A stretch of DNA of 64,000 nt from Sphaerisporangium corydalis (GTDB lineage: Bacteria > Actinomycetota > Actinomycetes > Streptosporangiales > Streptosporangiaceae): assembly GCF_025506355.1 (NCBI RefSeq), contig NZ_JANZYP010000052.1:1-64000 (forward strand), written 5' to 3'. The notes below the pieces were generated by a model. The model saw only the letters and a program-made list of their open reading frames with translations, searched no databases and was not told the DNA's origin. Shown in pieces: positions 25,504 to 33,443 of this stretch (the stretch's first letter is position 1; the number at the start of each line of letters is the position of its first letter). The position numbers were made by a program, and so were the translations under genes.

Positions 25504-26187
25504 GTGGCCAGAGTGATGCTGATCGAGGACGACCCGTCCGTACGCGAGGGGCTGCGCCTGTCACTCGGTCGGCACGGGCACGACGTCGACCTGGCGAGCA
25601 CGGGCGAGGAGGGCCTCGAACGGCTGCTGGCCGCCCCCGCCGACATCGTGGTGCTCGACCTGATGCTTCCCGGTCTCGATGGATTCGAGGTGTGCCGCCG
25701 GATCCGGGCCGGCGGGCCGACGCCCATCGTCATGCTCACCGCCCGTGGCGATGATCTCGACGTGGTCAGCGGGCTCGAAGCGGGGGCCGACGACTACGTG
25801 ATCAAGCCCGTACGGCCGCGCGTGCTGGAGGCGCGGATCCGCGCGGTGCTGCGGCGCGGCGGCCCGGCGGGGGCCGTCTCGACCGGGCAGGAGGTCCACG
25901 GCGACCTGACGATCGACCGCGGCTCGCTCACCGTGACCAGGGCAGGTGTCCCGATCACCCTGCCGCCGATGGAACTGCGGCTGCTCCTGGAACTGTCGGC
26001 GGCCTACCGGCAGGTCTTCAGCCGCCAGCAGTTGCTGGAGTCGGTGTGGGAGCTCGACTTCCTCGGGGACTCCCGGCTGGTCGACGCCTGCGTGCAACGC
26101 CTGCGCACGAAGATCGAGGACATCCCGTCCAAGCCCCGGTACATCCAGACCGTGCGCGGGTTCGGCTACCGCTTCGGACCTCTGTGA
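25504..26187 (+). CDS. OmpR-type response regulator
   Basis: A 227-residue regulator. The receiver domain (about 1-115) has the acidic pocket IEDDPS, the phospho-acceptor Asp in VVLDLMLPG (about residue 50) and Lys in VIKPVRP. A winged-helix DNA-binding domain follows (about 130-225), ending VRGFGYRFGPL. I use GTG 25504 (VARVMLIEDD), which puts the receiver at the very N-terminus; an ATG at 25456 would add 16 unconserved residues. It overlaps the kinase gene (GTGA). The order regulator-kinase-lipoprotein resembles the CseBC envelope-stress system of Streptomyces, but a sigma factor gene is not adjacent. Confidence 0.9.
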   Translation: MARVMLIEDDPSVREGLRLSLGRHGHDVDLASTGEEGLERLLAAPADIVVLDLMLPGLDGFEVCRRIRAGGPTPIVMLTARGDDLDVVSGLEAGADDYVIKPVRPRVLEARIRAVLRRGGPAGAVSTGQEVHGDLTIDRGSLTVTRAGVPITLPPMELRLLLELSAAYRQVFSRQQLLESVWELDFLGDSRLVDACVQRLRTKIEDIPSKPRYIQTVRGFGYRFGPL

Positions 26188-27725
26188 ACCCTCCGCTCCG
26201 AACCCCTGCGAACCCTCGGACCGCCGCGGACCCCCCGCGGCGACCCTGGATCCCGATCAGGCTGCGCGGGCTACGGGCCCGGCTGGTGATCGTCTGCGTG
26301 CTCCTGGCCGGCCTCAGCGCCCTGACCGCCGCCGGGCTGATCTACCGCCAGGCGCGCGACCTCATGCTGACCCGCACCGAAGGGTCGGTCGTCAACGAGT
26401 TCCGGCTGCGCGTCGCGACCCTCACCGAGAACATGCAGCACCCCCCGGACCGCGCGGCGCTCCAGCAGCTCGCCAACGGCGTCGCGCCGTCGTTCCTCCA
26501 GGCGACCGGCGCCGCCGCCTACCGCGACTCGGGACTGATCACCTCGGGGGACCTGACCGGGCCGATCACCCCCGCGCTCCGGCGCGCCGTCGTGGCGCGG
26601 GGCCGCCTGTACCACCAGCGGGTGATCAAGAACGGGCTCCCGTACCTCGTCGTCGGCACGCCGGTCATGCTGGGCAAGCGCACGACGCCGTCGGGCGTGG
26701 AGGTGTACCTGGTGGCCCCGCTCGCCAAGGAGCAGGCGGACGAGGACGCGCTGGTCGCGGCGGCACGGAACGGCGTCATCCCCGTCGTGGCGCTGGCCGT
26801 GCTGCTCGCCCTGGTGGCGGCGCGAGGCGTGCTGCGCCCCGTGCGCGACCTCGACCGGGCCGCCCGCAGGCTCGGCGCGGGCGAGCTGGACACGCGGCTC
26901 AAGGTGAGCGGCGGCGACGAGCTGGCCCGGCTGGTGAAGACCTTCAACGCCACGGCCGCCGCCCTGGAGACCAACGTGTCGGAACTGCGTGACATGGAGG
27001 TCAAGGCCCGCAGGTTCGTCGCCGACGTGTCCCACGAGCTGCGCACGCCGCTGGCGTCCATCCTGGCGATGGCGGACATGTTCGAGGAGGAGGCCGGCCG
27101 CCTCGAAAGCGACCTGGCGAAGGCGGCCCGCCTGATGAACCTGGAGGTTGGCAGGCTGGTCCGGCTGGTCGAGGACCTCATGGAGATCTCCCGGTTCGAC
27201 GCCGGGGCCGCGACCCTGATCCTGGACGACGTCGACGTGGCCGACGCGGTCCGCGCCTCGCTGCGCACGCGCGGCTGGACCGGCCGTGTCGGCCTCGACC
27301 TGCCGCCGGACGTGCGGATCGGCCTCGACCCCCGGCGGTTCGACGTGATCATGGCCAACCTCGTGGGCAACGCGCTCCGGCACGGCGCGGCCCCGGTCAC
27401 CGTACGGCTGCGGGCGGACGGCGGGGCCGGGGGCGTCGTCATCGAGGTCCAGGACGCGGGCGGCGGGGTGGACCCGCGCGTCCTCCCGCACCTCTTCGAC
27501 CGGTTCTCCAAGGCCGACGCGGCCCGGACCAGGTCGGACGGCAGCGGGCTCGGCCTGGCGATCGCCCGCGAGAACGCCCACCTGCACGGCGGCACGATCC
27601 GGGTGACCAACCCGCCCGAGGGCGGAGCCCTGTTCACCCTCACCCTCCCCCGCCGCGCCGAACCGCCGGATCACCCGGGCGAACCGGGGACCGACCCGCC
27701 GTGGATCACGGAGCCCGGCGGATGA
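26184..27725 (+). CDS. Membrane sensor histidine kinase
   Basis: A 513-residue kinase. It has an N-terminal transmembrane helix (about 34-54), an extracytoplasmic sensor region (about 55-195), a second helix (about 196-215), a HAMP linker and a catalytic core. The phospho-acceptor His lies in FVADVSHELRTPLASI, the N-box is NLVGNALRHG, and ATP-binding boxes are DAGGGVDP and SDGSGLGLAIA. The GTG start overlaps the regulator's stop by four bases and the kinase stop overlaps the lipoprotein ATG, so the three genes form one tightly coupled operon. An envelope signal is likely. Confidence 0.92.
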   Translation: MNPPLRTPANPRTAADPPRRPWIPIRLRGLRARLVIVCVLLAGLSALTAAGLIYRQARDLMLTRTEGSVVNEFRLRVATLTENMQHPPDRAALQQLANGVAPSFLQATGAAAYRDSGLITSGDLTGPITPALRRAVVARGRLYHQRVIKNGLPYLVVGTPVMLGKRTTPSGVEVYLVAPLAKEQADEDALVAAARNGVIPVVALAVLLALVAARGVLRPVRDLDRAARRLGAGELDTRLKVSGGDELARLVKTFNATAAALETNVSELRDMEVKARRFVADVSHELRTPLASILAMADMFEEEAGRLESDLAKAARLMNLEVGRLVRLVEDLMEISRFDAGAATLILDDVDVADAVRASLRTRGWTGRVGLDLPPDVRIGLDPRRFDVIMANLVGNALRHGAAPVTVRLRADGGAGGVVIEVQDAGGGVDPRVLPHLFDRFSKADAARTRSDGSGLGLAIARENAHLHGGTIRVTNPPEGGALFTLTLPRRAEPPDHPGEPGTDPPWITEPGG

Positions 27726-28345
27726 CGACGCCCCCCGTGGACCCCTGGCGGGCACCCCCTGCGGACCGCCGGCAGATCACGGCGCGGTCCAGAGACCGCC
27801 GGCACGTCAGGGGCCGCAGAGCATGGACCCGGCGCGTCGTGGCGGCGCTCGCTCTGGTGGTCGCGGTCCTGGCCGCCGGCTGCGGCATCACCCCGACGGA
27901 CGTGATCGACGGCGGCACGCCCCCGGTGGGGTTCCGCCCCAGCACCCGGCTCTACTTCGTCCTCGGCTCCCGGCTCCAGCCCGTGATCAGGCCTTTCCCG
28001 TGGCCCTCCCTGAAGGAGACGCTCGTCCTGCTCCTCGACGGGCCCACCGCCGCCGAGCGCGGCCGGGGGCTCCGCAGTGACCTGGAGTTGAGCGCGGCGG
28101 CGCCGATCAAGGTCAGCTCGGGCCCGGCGAAGGTCCGCATCACCCTGGGGCTGCCCAGGCCCGCCGCCGCGCAGTCCGCCCCCCGGGCGAGCCTGTGGCT
28201 GGGCCAGCTCACCTGTACGGCCGCGAGCGCTCTGGCCGCGCGCACGAACATCGACCCCGACGCCGTCACGGTCGTCATCCAGCAGCAGCGGGTCGGCGCG
28301 ATGGGCTCGTTCCGCTGCTCCCAGTTCCCGCGCGGCTCCGACTGA
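27722..28345 (+). CDS. Lipoprotein of a two-component operon (GerMN-like)
   Basis: A 207-residue protein. A charged N-terminus is followed by a hydrophobic stretch and the lipobox LAAGC near residues 49-53, so it is probably a membrane-anchored lipoprotein. The rest (LYFVLGSRLQPVIRPFPWPS, LVLLLDGPTAAERGRGLRSD, ...VRITLG...) resembles the GerMN sensor-type fold of LpqB and CseA-like proteins. The ATG overlaps the kinase stop (ATGA). By analogy with CseA, it may modulate the sensor kinase at the cell surface; this is inference. Confidence 0.75.
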   Translation: MTTPPVDPWRAPPADRRQITARSRDRRHVRGRRAWTRRVVAALALVVAVLAAGCGITPTDVIDGGTPPVGFRPSTRLYFVLGSRLQPVIRPFPWPSLKETLVLLLDGPTAAERGRGLRSDLELSAAAPIKVSSGPAKVRITLGLPRPAAAQSAPRASLWLGQLTCTAASALAARTNIDPDAVTVVIQQQRVGAMGSFRCSQFPRGSD

Positions 28346-28435
28346 CCACGAAGGCTCCGGCCGCCCACGAAGCCCGACCACGAAACGGTCTTCCGCCGAC
28401 CACGAACCCGATCACGAGGTCCGGCCGACCACGAA
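28344..28435. repeat. Irregular repeats of GACCACGAA
   Basis: Six copies of GACCACGAA or a near variant start at 28344, 28363, 28376, 28398, 28410 and 28427, with 12-22 bp steps. They begin on the stop codon of the lipoprotein gene and end just before the convergent HAF-repeat gene's stop, filling the whole intergenic space. Function unknown; regulator binding or slippage are both possible. Confidence 0.65.
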
Positions 28436-28442
28436 CAACCGA

Positions 28443-29990
28443 CTACAAGCTACTGAGAACGTCCAAGTAGGCGATCTTGTTGTCGACCGCCCCGGCGGCG
28501 TTGGTGATCGTCAACCGGCCGTCCGAGACCAGCACCCGCGCGACGCCCTCCACGAAGCGGGCGGCGGCGGACGGCGTACCCGACACCACCTGCGCCCCCT
28601 CTACGTCGATCTTGTAGACGCCGTCGCCCGAGCCCGGGTCGCCGGCCACCAGGTGCACCAGGTACGCGCCGTTGGGCACGGCGAGCTCCCAGCTCGTGGC
28701 GCCGCCCGGACCCTGGAGGTGGTTGAAGGTGTCGTAGCGCTGGTCGGGGGCGTTCGCGGCCTCGCGTTCGCGGCCGTTGGCGCTGTTGTCGACGTTCCAG
28801 CCGTAGGTCAGGCCGCCGGCGCGCGGACCGTAGACGGCCCCGGTGTCGGCGGTGTAGCCGGCCGGCACGACCGAGCTCGCCGGCTGGAAGTTCACCGTGG
28901 CGCTGAAGACGGGCGTGAGCAGGAACGCGTGCAATGCGCCGCCGTGCAGCCCGGAGCCGACGATCTGGCCCCGGTCGTTGATCCCGTTGGCCTCCCGCAG
29001 CGTCCATCCCGACCCGGCCGGGATGAGGGTGTCCAGGGCGGTGATGACGCCGCCGGGCTGCCAGAACCAGGCGCGCGGGGCGGGACAGGGCCGGCATTTC
29101 GGATCGGCGGTGCCGACCACCTGGCCGGCGGCATTGATGCCGGTGGCCTCGCTGAACGCGATCCCGTCGATGGTCCCGACGTCGGCGACGGCCCCGCCTC
29201 GCCAGATCACGGCCCGATGGTCGATGGAGGACGACGCGGAGGCCGAGCCGGCGATCTGGCCGCTGATGTTGATCGCCGTCGCGGTGGGCTGGTACCACTC
29301 GGCGCTCCCACCGGGCAGTCCCGGCAGTTTCGTGAGATGTCCCCCGCGCCAGACGAAGGCCGGGTCGCCGACCACCTGTCCGGCCGCGTTGACGGCGTTG
29401 GCGGCGCCCAGGCTGTCCGGCGGGTCGCCCAGCTCGGCCGGCGCGCCCGCCTGGTCGTACAGGATGGCGAGCGGGCCGCCCTCGGACCCCGCGGGCCGCT
29501 GCCCGCCGGCCACCCTGCCCGCCGGGTCGATGCCGTTGCCTGCGCCGAGCCGGTCGTCGGCCGGGCCGCCCAGGTCCTGGATCACGCCCGCCGCGTTCCA
29601 GCGCACCGGGGAGCCGTACCGGGTGGTGAGCCGGTCGGCGGTGCCGGCGATCTGCCCGGCGTCGTTGACGGCGTTGGCGGTGCTGCCACCCCCACCGGGC
29701 AGGGTGCCCAGGTTGACGATCGACCCGCCCGACCACCGCACGGCCCGTGACACGCCCGCGAGCGTCGAGGACCCGACCACGACCCCCGCGTTGCTGATCG
29801 CCTTGGCCACGCTCGTCTCGGCCACCCCGAGCGCCCCCAGATCGGTGATCACGTACCGGGGCGGGACGGCCGCCCGCGCGGGAGCGGCCACCGCCATCGG
29901 CGCGAGGACCATCATCGTCACGAAGCCCGCACGCGCGACCCCACGCCAGGAGCCCTTGCCCACCGAACCCATGACCACCGTTTCAAGCAC
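28443..29990 (-). CDS. Secreted HAF-repeat protein with C-terminal malectin-like domain
   Basis: A 515-residue secreted protein. After a signal peptide (to about residue 41, APARA) come roughly seven copies of the extracellular HAF repeat of about 45 residues, each with an N-x-x-G-Q-I/V-V/A-G core (for example AVNDAGQIAGT, AVNAAGQVVGD, GINAAGQVVGT, GINDRGQIVGS). The last ~150 residues (from VNFQPASSVVP) look like a malectin-type carbohydrate-binding domain with GWNVDNSANGRER and YDTFNHLQ. It may bind surface glycans. The start could be GTG 29990 or ATG 29972. It converges on the two-component operon. Confidence 0.78.
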   Translation of the reverse strand: MLETVVMGSVGKGSWRGVARAGFVTMMVLAPMAVAAPARAAVPPRYVITDLGALGVAETSVAKAISNAGVVVGSSTLAGVSRAVRWSGGSIVNLGTLPGGGGSTANAVNDAGQIAGTADRLTTRYGSPVRWNAAGVIQDLGGPADDRLGAGNGIDPAGRVAGGQRPAGSEGGPLAILYDQAGAPAELGDPPDSLGAANAVNAAGQVVGDPAFVWRGGHLTKLPGLPGGSAEWYQPTATAINISGQIAGSASASSSIDHRAVIWRGGAVADVGTIDGIAFSEATGINAAGQVVGTADPKCRPCPAPRAWFWQPGGVITALDTLIPAGSGWTLREANGINDRGQIVGSGLHGGALHAFLLTPVFSATVNFQPASSVVPAGYTADTGAVYGPRAGGLTYGWNVDNSANGREREAANAPDQRYDTFNHLQGPGGATSWELAVPNGAYLVHLVAGDPGSGDGVYKIDVEGAQVVSGTPSAAARFVEGVARVLVSDGRLTITNAAGAVDNKIAYLDVLSSL

Positions 29991-30125
29991 GCCGACGCCA
30001 CGAGAACAAAGCCCACTAAAGGCATTGTCAGTAACCTATAACCGCCCGGCGCCGTGTCAATGGGGCAAACGGGATCACGCTCAGGCGGTTTCGGGTCGAG
30101 GCGGGACGCGTGCCTGGTCAGGGGG

Positions 30126-31700
30126 TCAGGCGGTGTGGCCGGCTCGGAGGAGGCCGTAGGTTACGGCTTGTTCCAGGGCCTGCCAGGAGGCTTCGATGAT
30201 GTTCTCGCCGACGCCGACGGTGGCCCATTCGCCGCTGGAGTCGCTGGAGGTGATCAGGACGCGGGTGACCGCGTCGGTGCCGTGGGTGCCCTCCAGGATG
30301 CGGACCTTGAAGTCGATCAGCTCGACCTCGGCGAGCTCGGGGTAGAGCTTCTCCAGGCCGAGGCGGACCGCGCGGTCCAGCGCGTTGACCGGGCCGTTGC
30401 CCTCGCCGGTGGCGACGATGCGCTCGCCCTTGGCGTGCAGCTTGACCGTGGCCTCGCTGACGACGTCGCCGCCCGGGCGGCGTTCCACGATGACCCGCCA
30501 GGACTCGACGGTGAAGTAGCGCCGGCGCTCGCCGGTGACGGTGTCGCGGAGCAGGAGCTCGAAGGACGCGTCGGCGGCCTCGAAGGTGTGACCCTGGGAC
30601 TCCAGCTCCTTCACCCGGTCGACCAGCTCGCGGGACTGGGCGGAGGTCAGGTCGTACCCGAGGGCCTTGCCCTTCAGCTCCACCGACGCCCGGCCGGCCA
30701 TGTCCGAGACGAGCATGCGCATGTCGTTGCCGACCCGCGCGGGGTCGATGTGCTGGTAGAGGTTCGGGTCGACCTTGATCGCGCTGGCGTGCAGCCCCGC
30801 CTTGTGGGCGAACGCCGAGGTCCCGACGTACGGCTGGTGGGAGTTGGGGGTGACGTTGGTGACCTCGGTGATCGCGTGGGCGATGCGGGTCATCTCGGCC
30901 AGGGACTCCGGCGGGACCAGGTCGTAGCCCCGCTTGAGCTGGAGGTTGCCGACGACGGTGAACAGGTTGGCGTTGCCCGAGCGCTCTCCGTAGCCGTTGG
31001 CGCAGCCCTGGACGTGGGTGGCGCCGGCCTTGACCGCGGCGAGCGAGTTGGCGACCGCGCAGCCGGTGTCGTCGTGGCAGTGGATGCCGATGCGGGCGCC
31101 GGTGCCGACCGCCTCGTGGACGACGTCGGACAGCTCGTCGGGCAGCATCCCCCCGTTGGTGTCGCACAGGGCGATGACGGAGGCGCCGGCCTCGGCGGCG
31201 GTCCGCAGGACCTCCAGCGCGTAGGCCGGGTTGGACTTGTAGCCGTCGAAGAAGTGCTCGGCGTCGAGGAAGACGCGCTGCCCCGCCGCACGAAGGTGGG
31301 AGACCGTGTCGCGGATCATCGCGAGGTTCTCCCGCAGCGTCGTGCGGAGGGCCAGCTCCACGTGCCGGTCGTGACTCTTGGCGACAAGGGTCACGACCGG
31401 CGCGCCTGATTCGCGCAATGCGGCCACCAGGGGGTCGTCGGCGGCCTTCACTCCGGCTCGGCGGGTCGCGCCGAACGCGGCGAGCTGCGCATGCTTCAGG
31501 CCGAGCTCTGTTTGAGCCCGCCGGAAGAATTCGGTGTCCTTGGGGTTGGCGCCCGGCCAGCCCCCCTCGATGAAGCCGACGCCCAGGTCGTCCAGGTGCC
31601 GCGCGACGACGAGCTTGTCGGCGACGGTCAGGGAGAGCCCTTCCTGTTGCGCGCCGTCACGCAGGGTCGTGTCGTACACATGGAAGCGGTCGTCGGCCAT
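30126..31700 (-). CDS. cimA: Citramalate synthase
   Basis: CimA, 524 residues, condenses pyruvate with acetyl-CoA to (R)-citramalate, the threonine-independent entry to isoleucine. The DRE-TIM barrel starts HVYDTTLRDGAQQEGLSL, with the metal site HCHDDTGCAVAN and GYGERSGNANL; the C-terminal third is the LeuA-dimer regulatory domain. The length and the LRDGAQQEG wording fit the citramalate synthase/LeuA2 family rather than LeuA proper. ATG 31700 has GAAGGAG eight bases upstream. Immediately upstream lies a leader peptide and terminator hairpin, so expression is probably tuned by branched-chain amino acid supply. Isopropylmalate synthase activity is the main alternative. Confidence 0.9.
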   Translation of the reverse strand: MADDRFHVYDTTLRDGAQQEGLSLTVADKLVVARHLDDLGVGFIEGGWPGANPKDTEFFRRAQTELGLKHAQLAAFGATRRAGVKAADDPLVAALRESGAPVVTLVAKSHDRHVELALRTTLRENLAMIRDTVSHLRAAGQRVFLDAEHFFDGYKSNPAYALEVLRTAAEAGASVIALCDTNGGMLPDELSDVVHEAVGTGARIGIHCHDDTGCAVANSLAAVKAGATHVQGCANGYGERSGNANLFTVVGNLQLKRGYDLVPPESLAEMTRIAHAITEVTNVTPNSHQPYVGTSAFAHKAGLHASAIKVDPNLYQHIDPARVGNDMRMLVSDMAGRASVELKGKALGYDLTSAQSRELVDRVKELESQGHTFEAADASFELLLRDTVTGERRRYFTVESWRVIVERRPGGDVVSEATVKLHAKGERIVATGEGNGPVNALDRAVRLGLEKLYPELAEVELIDFKVRILEGTHGTDAVTRVLITSSDSSGEWATVGVGENIIEASWQALEQAVTYGLLRAGHTA

Positions 31701-31778
31701 GATGTCTTCTCCTTCGCGGGGGTGCTTTTCGATGCGCCGCGCGCGGTTTCTGCCCAGGAGCCGGGAACTCGGCCCAAA

Positions 31779-31863
31779 CAAAAAGACCCCTCACGGACGT
31801 GAGAGGTCTGCGCGCTGGCGGTGTCCCTTTTAGCCAGCGCGCCTGCTGATAATGAGCAGACCG
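31779..31863 (-). promoter_or_regulatory. cimA attenuator region
   Basis: On the minus strand, after the Leu-Leu-Ile-Ile codons of the leader peptide, a perfect 10-bp stem forms (GCGCGCTGGC of 31833-31842 with GCCAGCGCGC, 31810-31819), its 5' arm being the last codons of the leader. It is directly followed by the terminator hairpin (31784-31809) and U-run. A further 7-bp pairing, GGTCTGC (31856-31862) with GCAGACC (31805-31811), is possible and would compete with the terminator's 5' arm. Which fold is the antiterminator cannot be settled by eye. Confidence 0.65.
31784..31809 (-). terminator. Attenuator terminator upstream of cimA
   Basis: Read on the minus strand, AGACCTCTCACG pairs with CGTGAGGGGTCT with one mismatch, followed by a run of T. 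It lies between the leader peptide and the cimA start (84 bases before it), where a terminator only makes sense as an attenuator. Confidence 0.75.
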
Positions 31864-31871
31864 TAGAACAT
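31830..31871 (-). CDS. cimA leader peptide (MFYGLLIISRRAG)
   Basis: A 13-codon frame encodes MFYGLLIISRRAG and stop (TAA). Four consecutive branched-chain codons (CTG CTC ATT ATC) sit just before a stable hairpin and an intrinsic terminator, the layout of amino-acid attenuation leaders. The C-terminal RRAG is shared with the ilvB leader in this window. No clear Shine-Dalgarno is present; a weak promoter (GTCACA at 31904-31909 and CAGACT at 31882-31887, minus strand) would place the transcript start within a few bases of the ATG, so it may be nearly leaderless. Confidence 0.7.
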   Translation of the reverse strand: MFYGLLIISRRAG

Positions 31872-32010
31872 GGTGCTACGGAGTCTGCCACACGTGGCCA
31901 CCATGTGACGCATTGATCTCACGATTTGGGACGACCGGGGGACCGGAGGGGTGTTCTCCGAGGTGGGAACCCCTCGCGGTTCCTCACCAGAAGCCCGTCG
32001 AGGGGTAAGA

Positions 32011-32670
32011 ATGGCACCCATGAAGGCATTCTCGTTCCTCAACGCCGACGTGGCCGAGTACATCGCCGGACACACGACCCCGCCCGACGCCCTGCTCACC
32101 GAGCTGGCCGAGGTGACCCTCAGCGCCACGGGCGACAGCGCGGGGATGCAGATCTCACCCGAGCAGGGCACCTTCCTCACGATGATCACCCAGATCAGCG
32201 GGGCGCGGAACGTCGTCGAGGTCGGCACGTTCACCGGGTACTCCTCGATCTGCATCGCCCGCGGCCTGACCGGCGAGGGCCGGCTCACCTGCTTCGACGT
32301 CAGCGACGAGTGGACGTCCATCGCCCGCAAGTACTGGGAGAAGGCGGGCGTCGCCCACCTCATCGAGCTCCGCCTCGGCCCGGCGGCCGAGACGCTGCTG
32401 GAGTTCCCGGTGCGGCCCGAGGTCGACCTGGCGTTCATCGACGCCGACAAGGGCGGCTACCCGGTGTACTACGAGGCGATCATGTCGCGCCTGGCCCCCG
32501 GCGGGATCATCCTGGTGGACAACACCCTGCGTCGCGGCAGCGTCGCCGACTACACCAACGGCGACGCGGCCACCATGCGCGCCTTCAACGACCTGGTCTA
32601 CCGCGACCCCCGCGTCACCACCACCCTCCTCCCCATCGCCGACGGCCTGACCTTCATCCGCAAACATTGA
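32011..32670 (+). CDS. SAM-dependent O-methyltransferase (family 3, CCoAOMT type)
   Basis: A 219-residue class I methyltransferase. The SAM-binding motif I is VVEVGTFTGYSSICIARGL (about 69-87), followed by the acidic strand end LTCFDVSDEW and the metal-site region DLAFIDADKGGYPVYYE, typical for divalent-metal-dependent catechol/caffeoyl-CoA-type O-methyltransferases. ATG 32011 follows GAGGGG; ATG 32020 is a close alternative. It is divergent from the cimA leader. The methyl acceptor is unknown. Confidence 0.9.
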   Translation: MAPMKAFSFLNADVAEYIAGHTTPPDALLTELAEVTLSATGDSAGMQISPEQGTFLTMITQISGARNVVEVGTFTGYSSICIARGLTGEGRLTCFDVSDEWTSIARKYWEKAGVAHLIELRLGPAAETLLEFPVRPEVDLAFIDADKGGYPVYYEAIMSRLAPGGIILVDNTLRRGSVADYTNGDAATMRAFNDLVYRDPRVTTTLLPIADGLTFIRKH

Positions 32671-32759
32671 CGAATTCCAGGCGGCCCGAAACCCGTGCGA
32701 TTACCTTGTGTGATGGTGTTGGGACGTTACGCGATCCGCCTGGAGAGGATGATGCACCC

Positions 32760-33404
32760 ATGGTCAAGGTCTTGGACAGATCCACCGTGCCGCCGGCGGG
32801 AGATCCGGACGTGTCACCGGTCGAGGAGGTCGATCCCGAGGTCGTGGACGAGCACGCCGAGCAGGAAGCGATCTACCGTGACCTCGCCGGTAGCCTGGAC
32901 GGCAGGCGCAAGGTCGAGCTTGTCGACGGCCGGGTCGTGGTGAGGGAGATGCCCACCATCGAACACGCCAGGATCGTCTACCGGCTGCTGCTCCAGCTCA
33001 TCCCCTTGGTGACGGAGCGCGGCTGGGAGATCCTTCCCGACATCGCGATCTTCCTCGGCCCCCAGATGGATCGATACCGGCCGGACGCGACCGTCGTGCC
33101 CGCCCACCCGCCCATGTGGCAACCGGACGAGGTGTACGGGCACGCGACGCATCTCGTCGCCGAGGTGGTGTCGAAGAGCAGCGCCCACGATGACCATGTC
33201 GTCAAGCCGGGCGCGTGCGCGGTCGCCGGCGTCCCGCTCTATCTGGTGGTCGACGCCTTCGAGGACACGGCCCGGCTGTTCAGCCACCCACGCGAGGGCG
33301 AGTACTCCCAGAAGGTCACGGTCGCGCTGGGCGAGCCGCTGAAACTGCCGGAGCCATGGGGCCTCTCGATCGACACCGGTCGGCTGGCCGAGCGGTCGGC
33401 GTAG
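32760..33404 (+). CDS. Uma2 family (DUF820) protein, restriction-endonuclease-like fold
   Basis: A 214-residue protein with a Uma2/DUF820 domain: ELVDGRVVVREMPTIEH (about 46-62), then LPDIAIFLGPQMDRYRPDATVV with the PD-(D/E)XK-like Asp, and LVAEVVSKSSAHDD with Glu and a Lys-equivalent position. The fold is related to restriction endonucleases; the family is hugely expanded in actinobacteria and cyanobacteria and mostly has no proven role. It starts at ATG 32760 with GGAGAGG upstream. It converges on ilvE with a hairpin in between. Confidence 0.85.
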   Translation: MVKVLDRSTVPPAGDPDVSPVEEVDPEVVDEHAEQEAIYRDLAGSLDGRRKVELVDGRVVVREMPTIEHARIVYRLLLQLIPLVTERGWEILPDIAIFLGPQMDRYRPDATVVPAHPPMWQPDEVYGHATHLVAEVVSKSSAHDDHVVKPGACAVAGVPLYLVVDAFEDTARLFSHPREGEYSQKVTVALGEPLKLPEPWGLSIDTGRLAERSA

Positions 33405-33413
33405 CGACCAGGT

Positions 33414-33438
33414 GGAGCCCGGTGGGTGGCCGGGCTCC
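33414..33438. terminator. Hairpin between convergent Uma2 and ilvE genes
   Basis: GGAGCCCGG (33414-33422) pairs perfectly with CCGGGCTCC (33430-33438), loop of seven. It lies in the 39-base gap between two converging stop codons and probably terminates both. Confidence 0.65.
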
Positions 33439-33443
33439 GGGGG

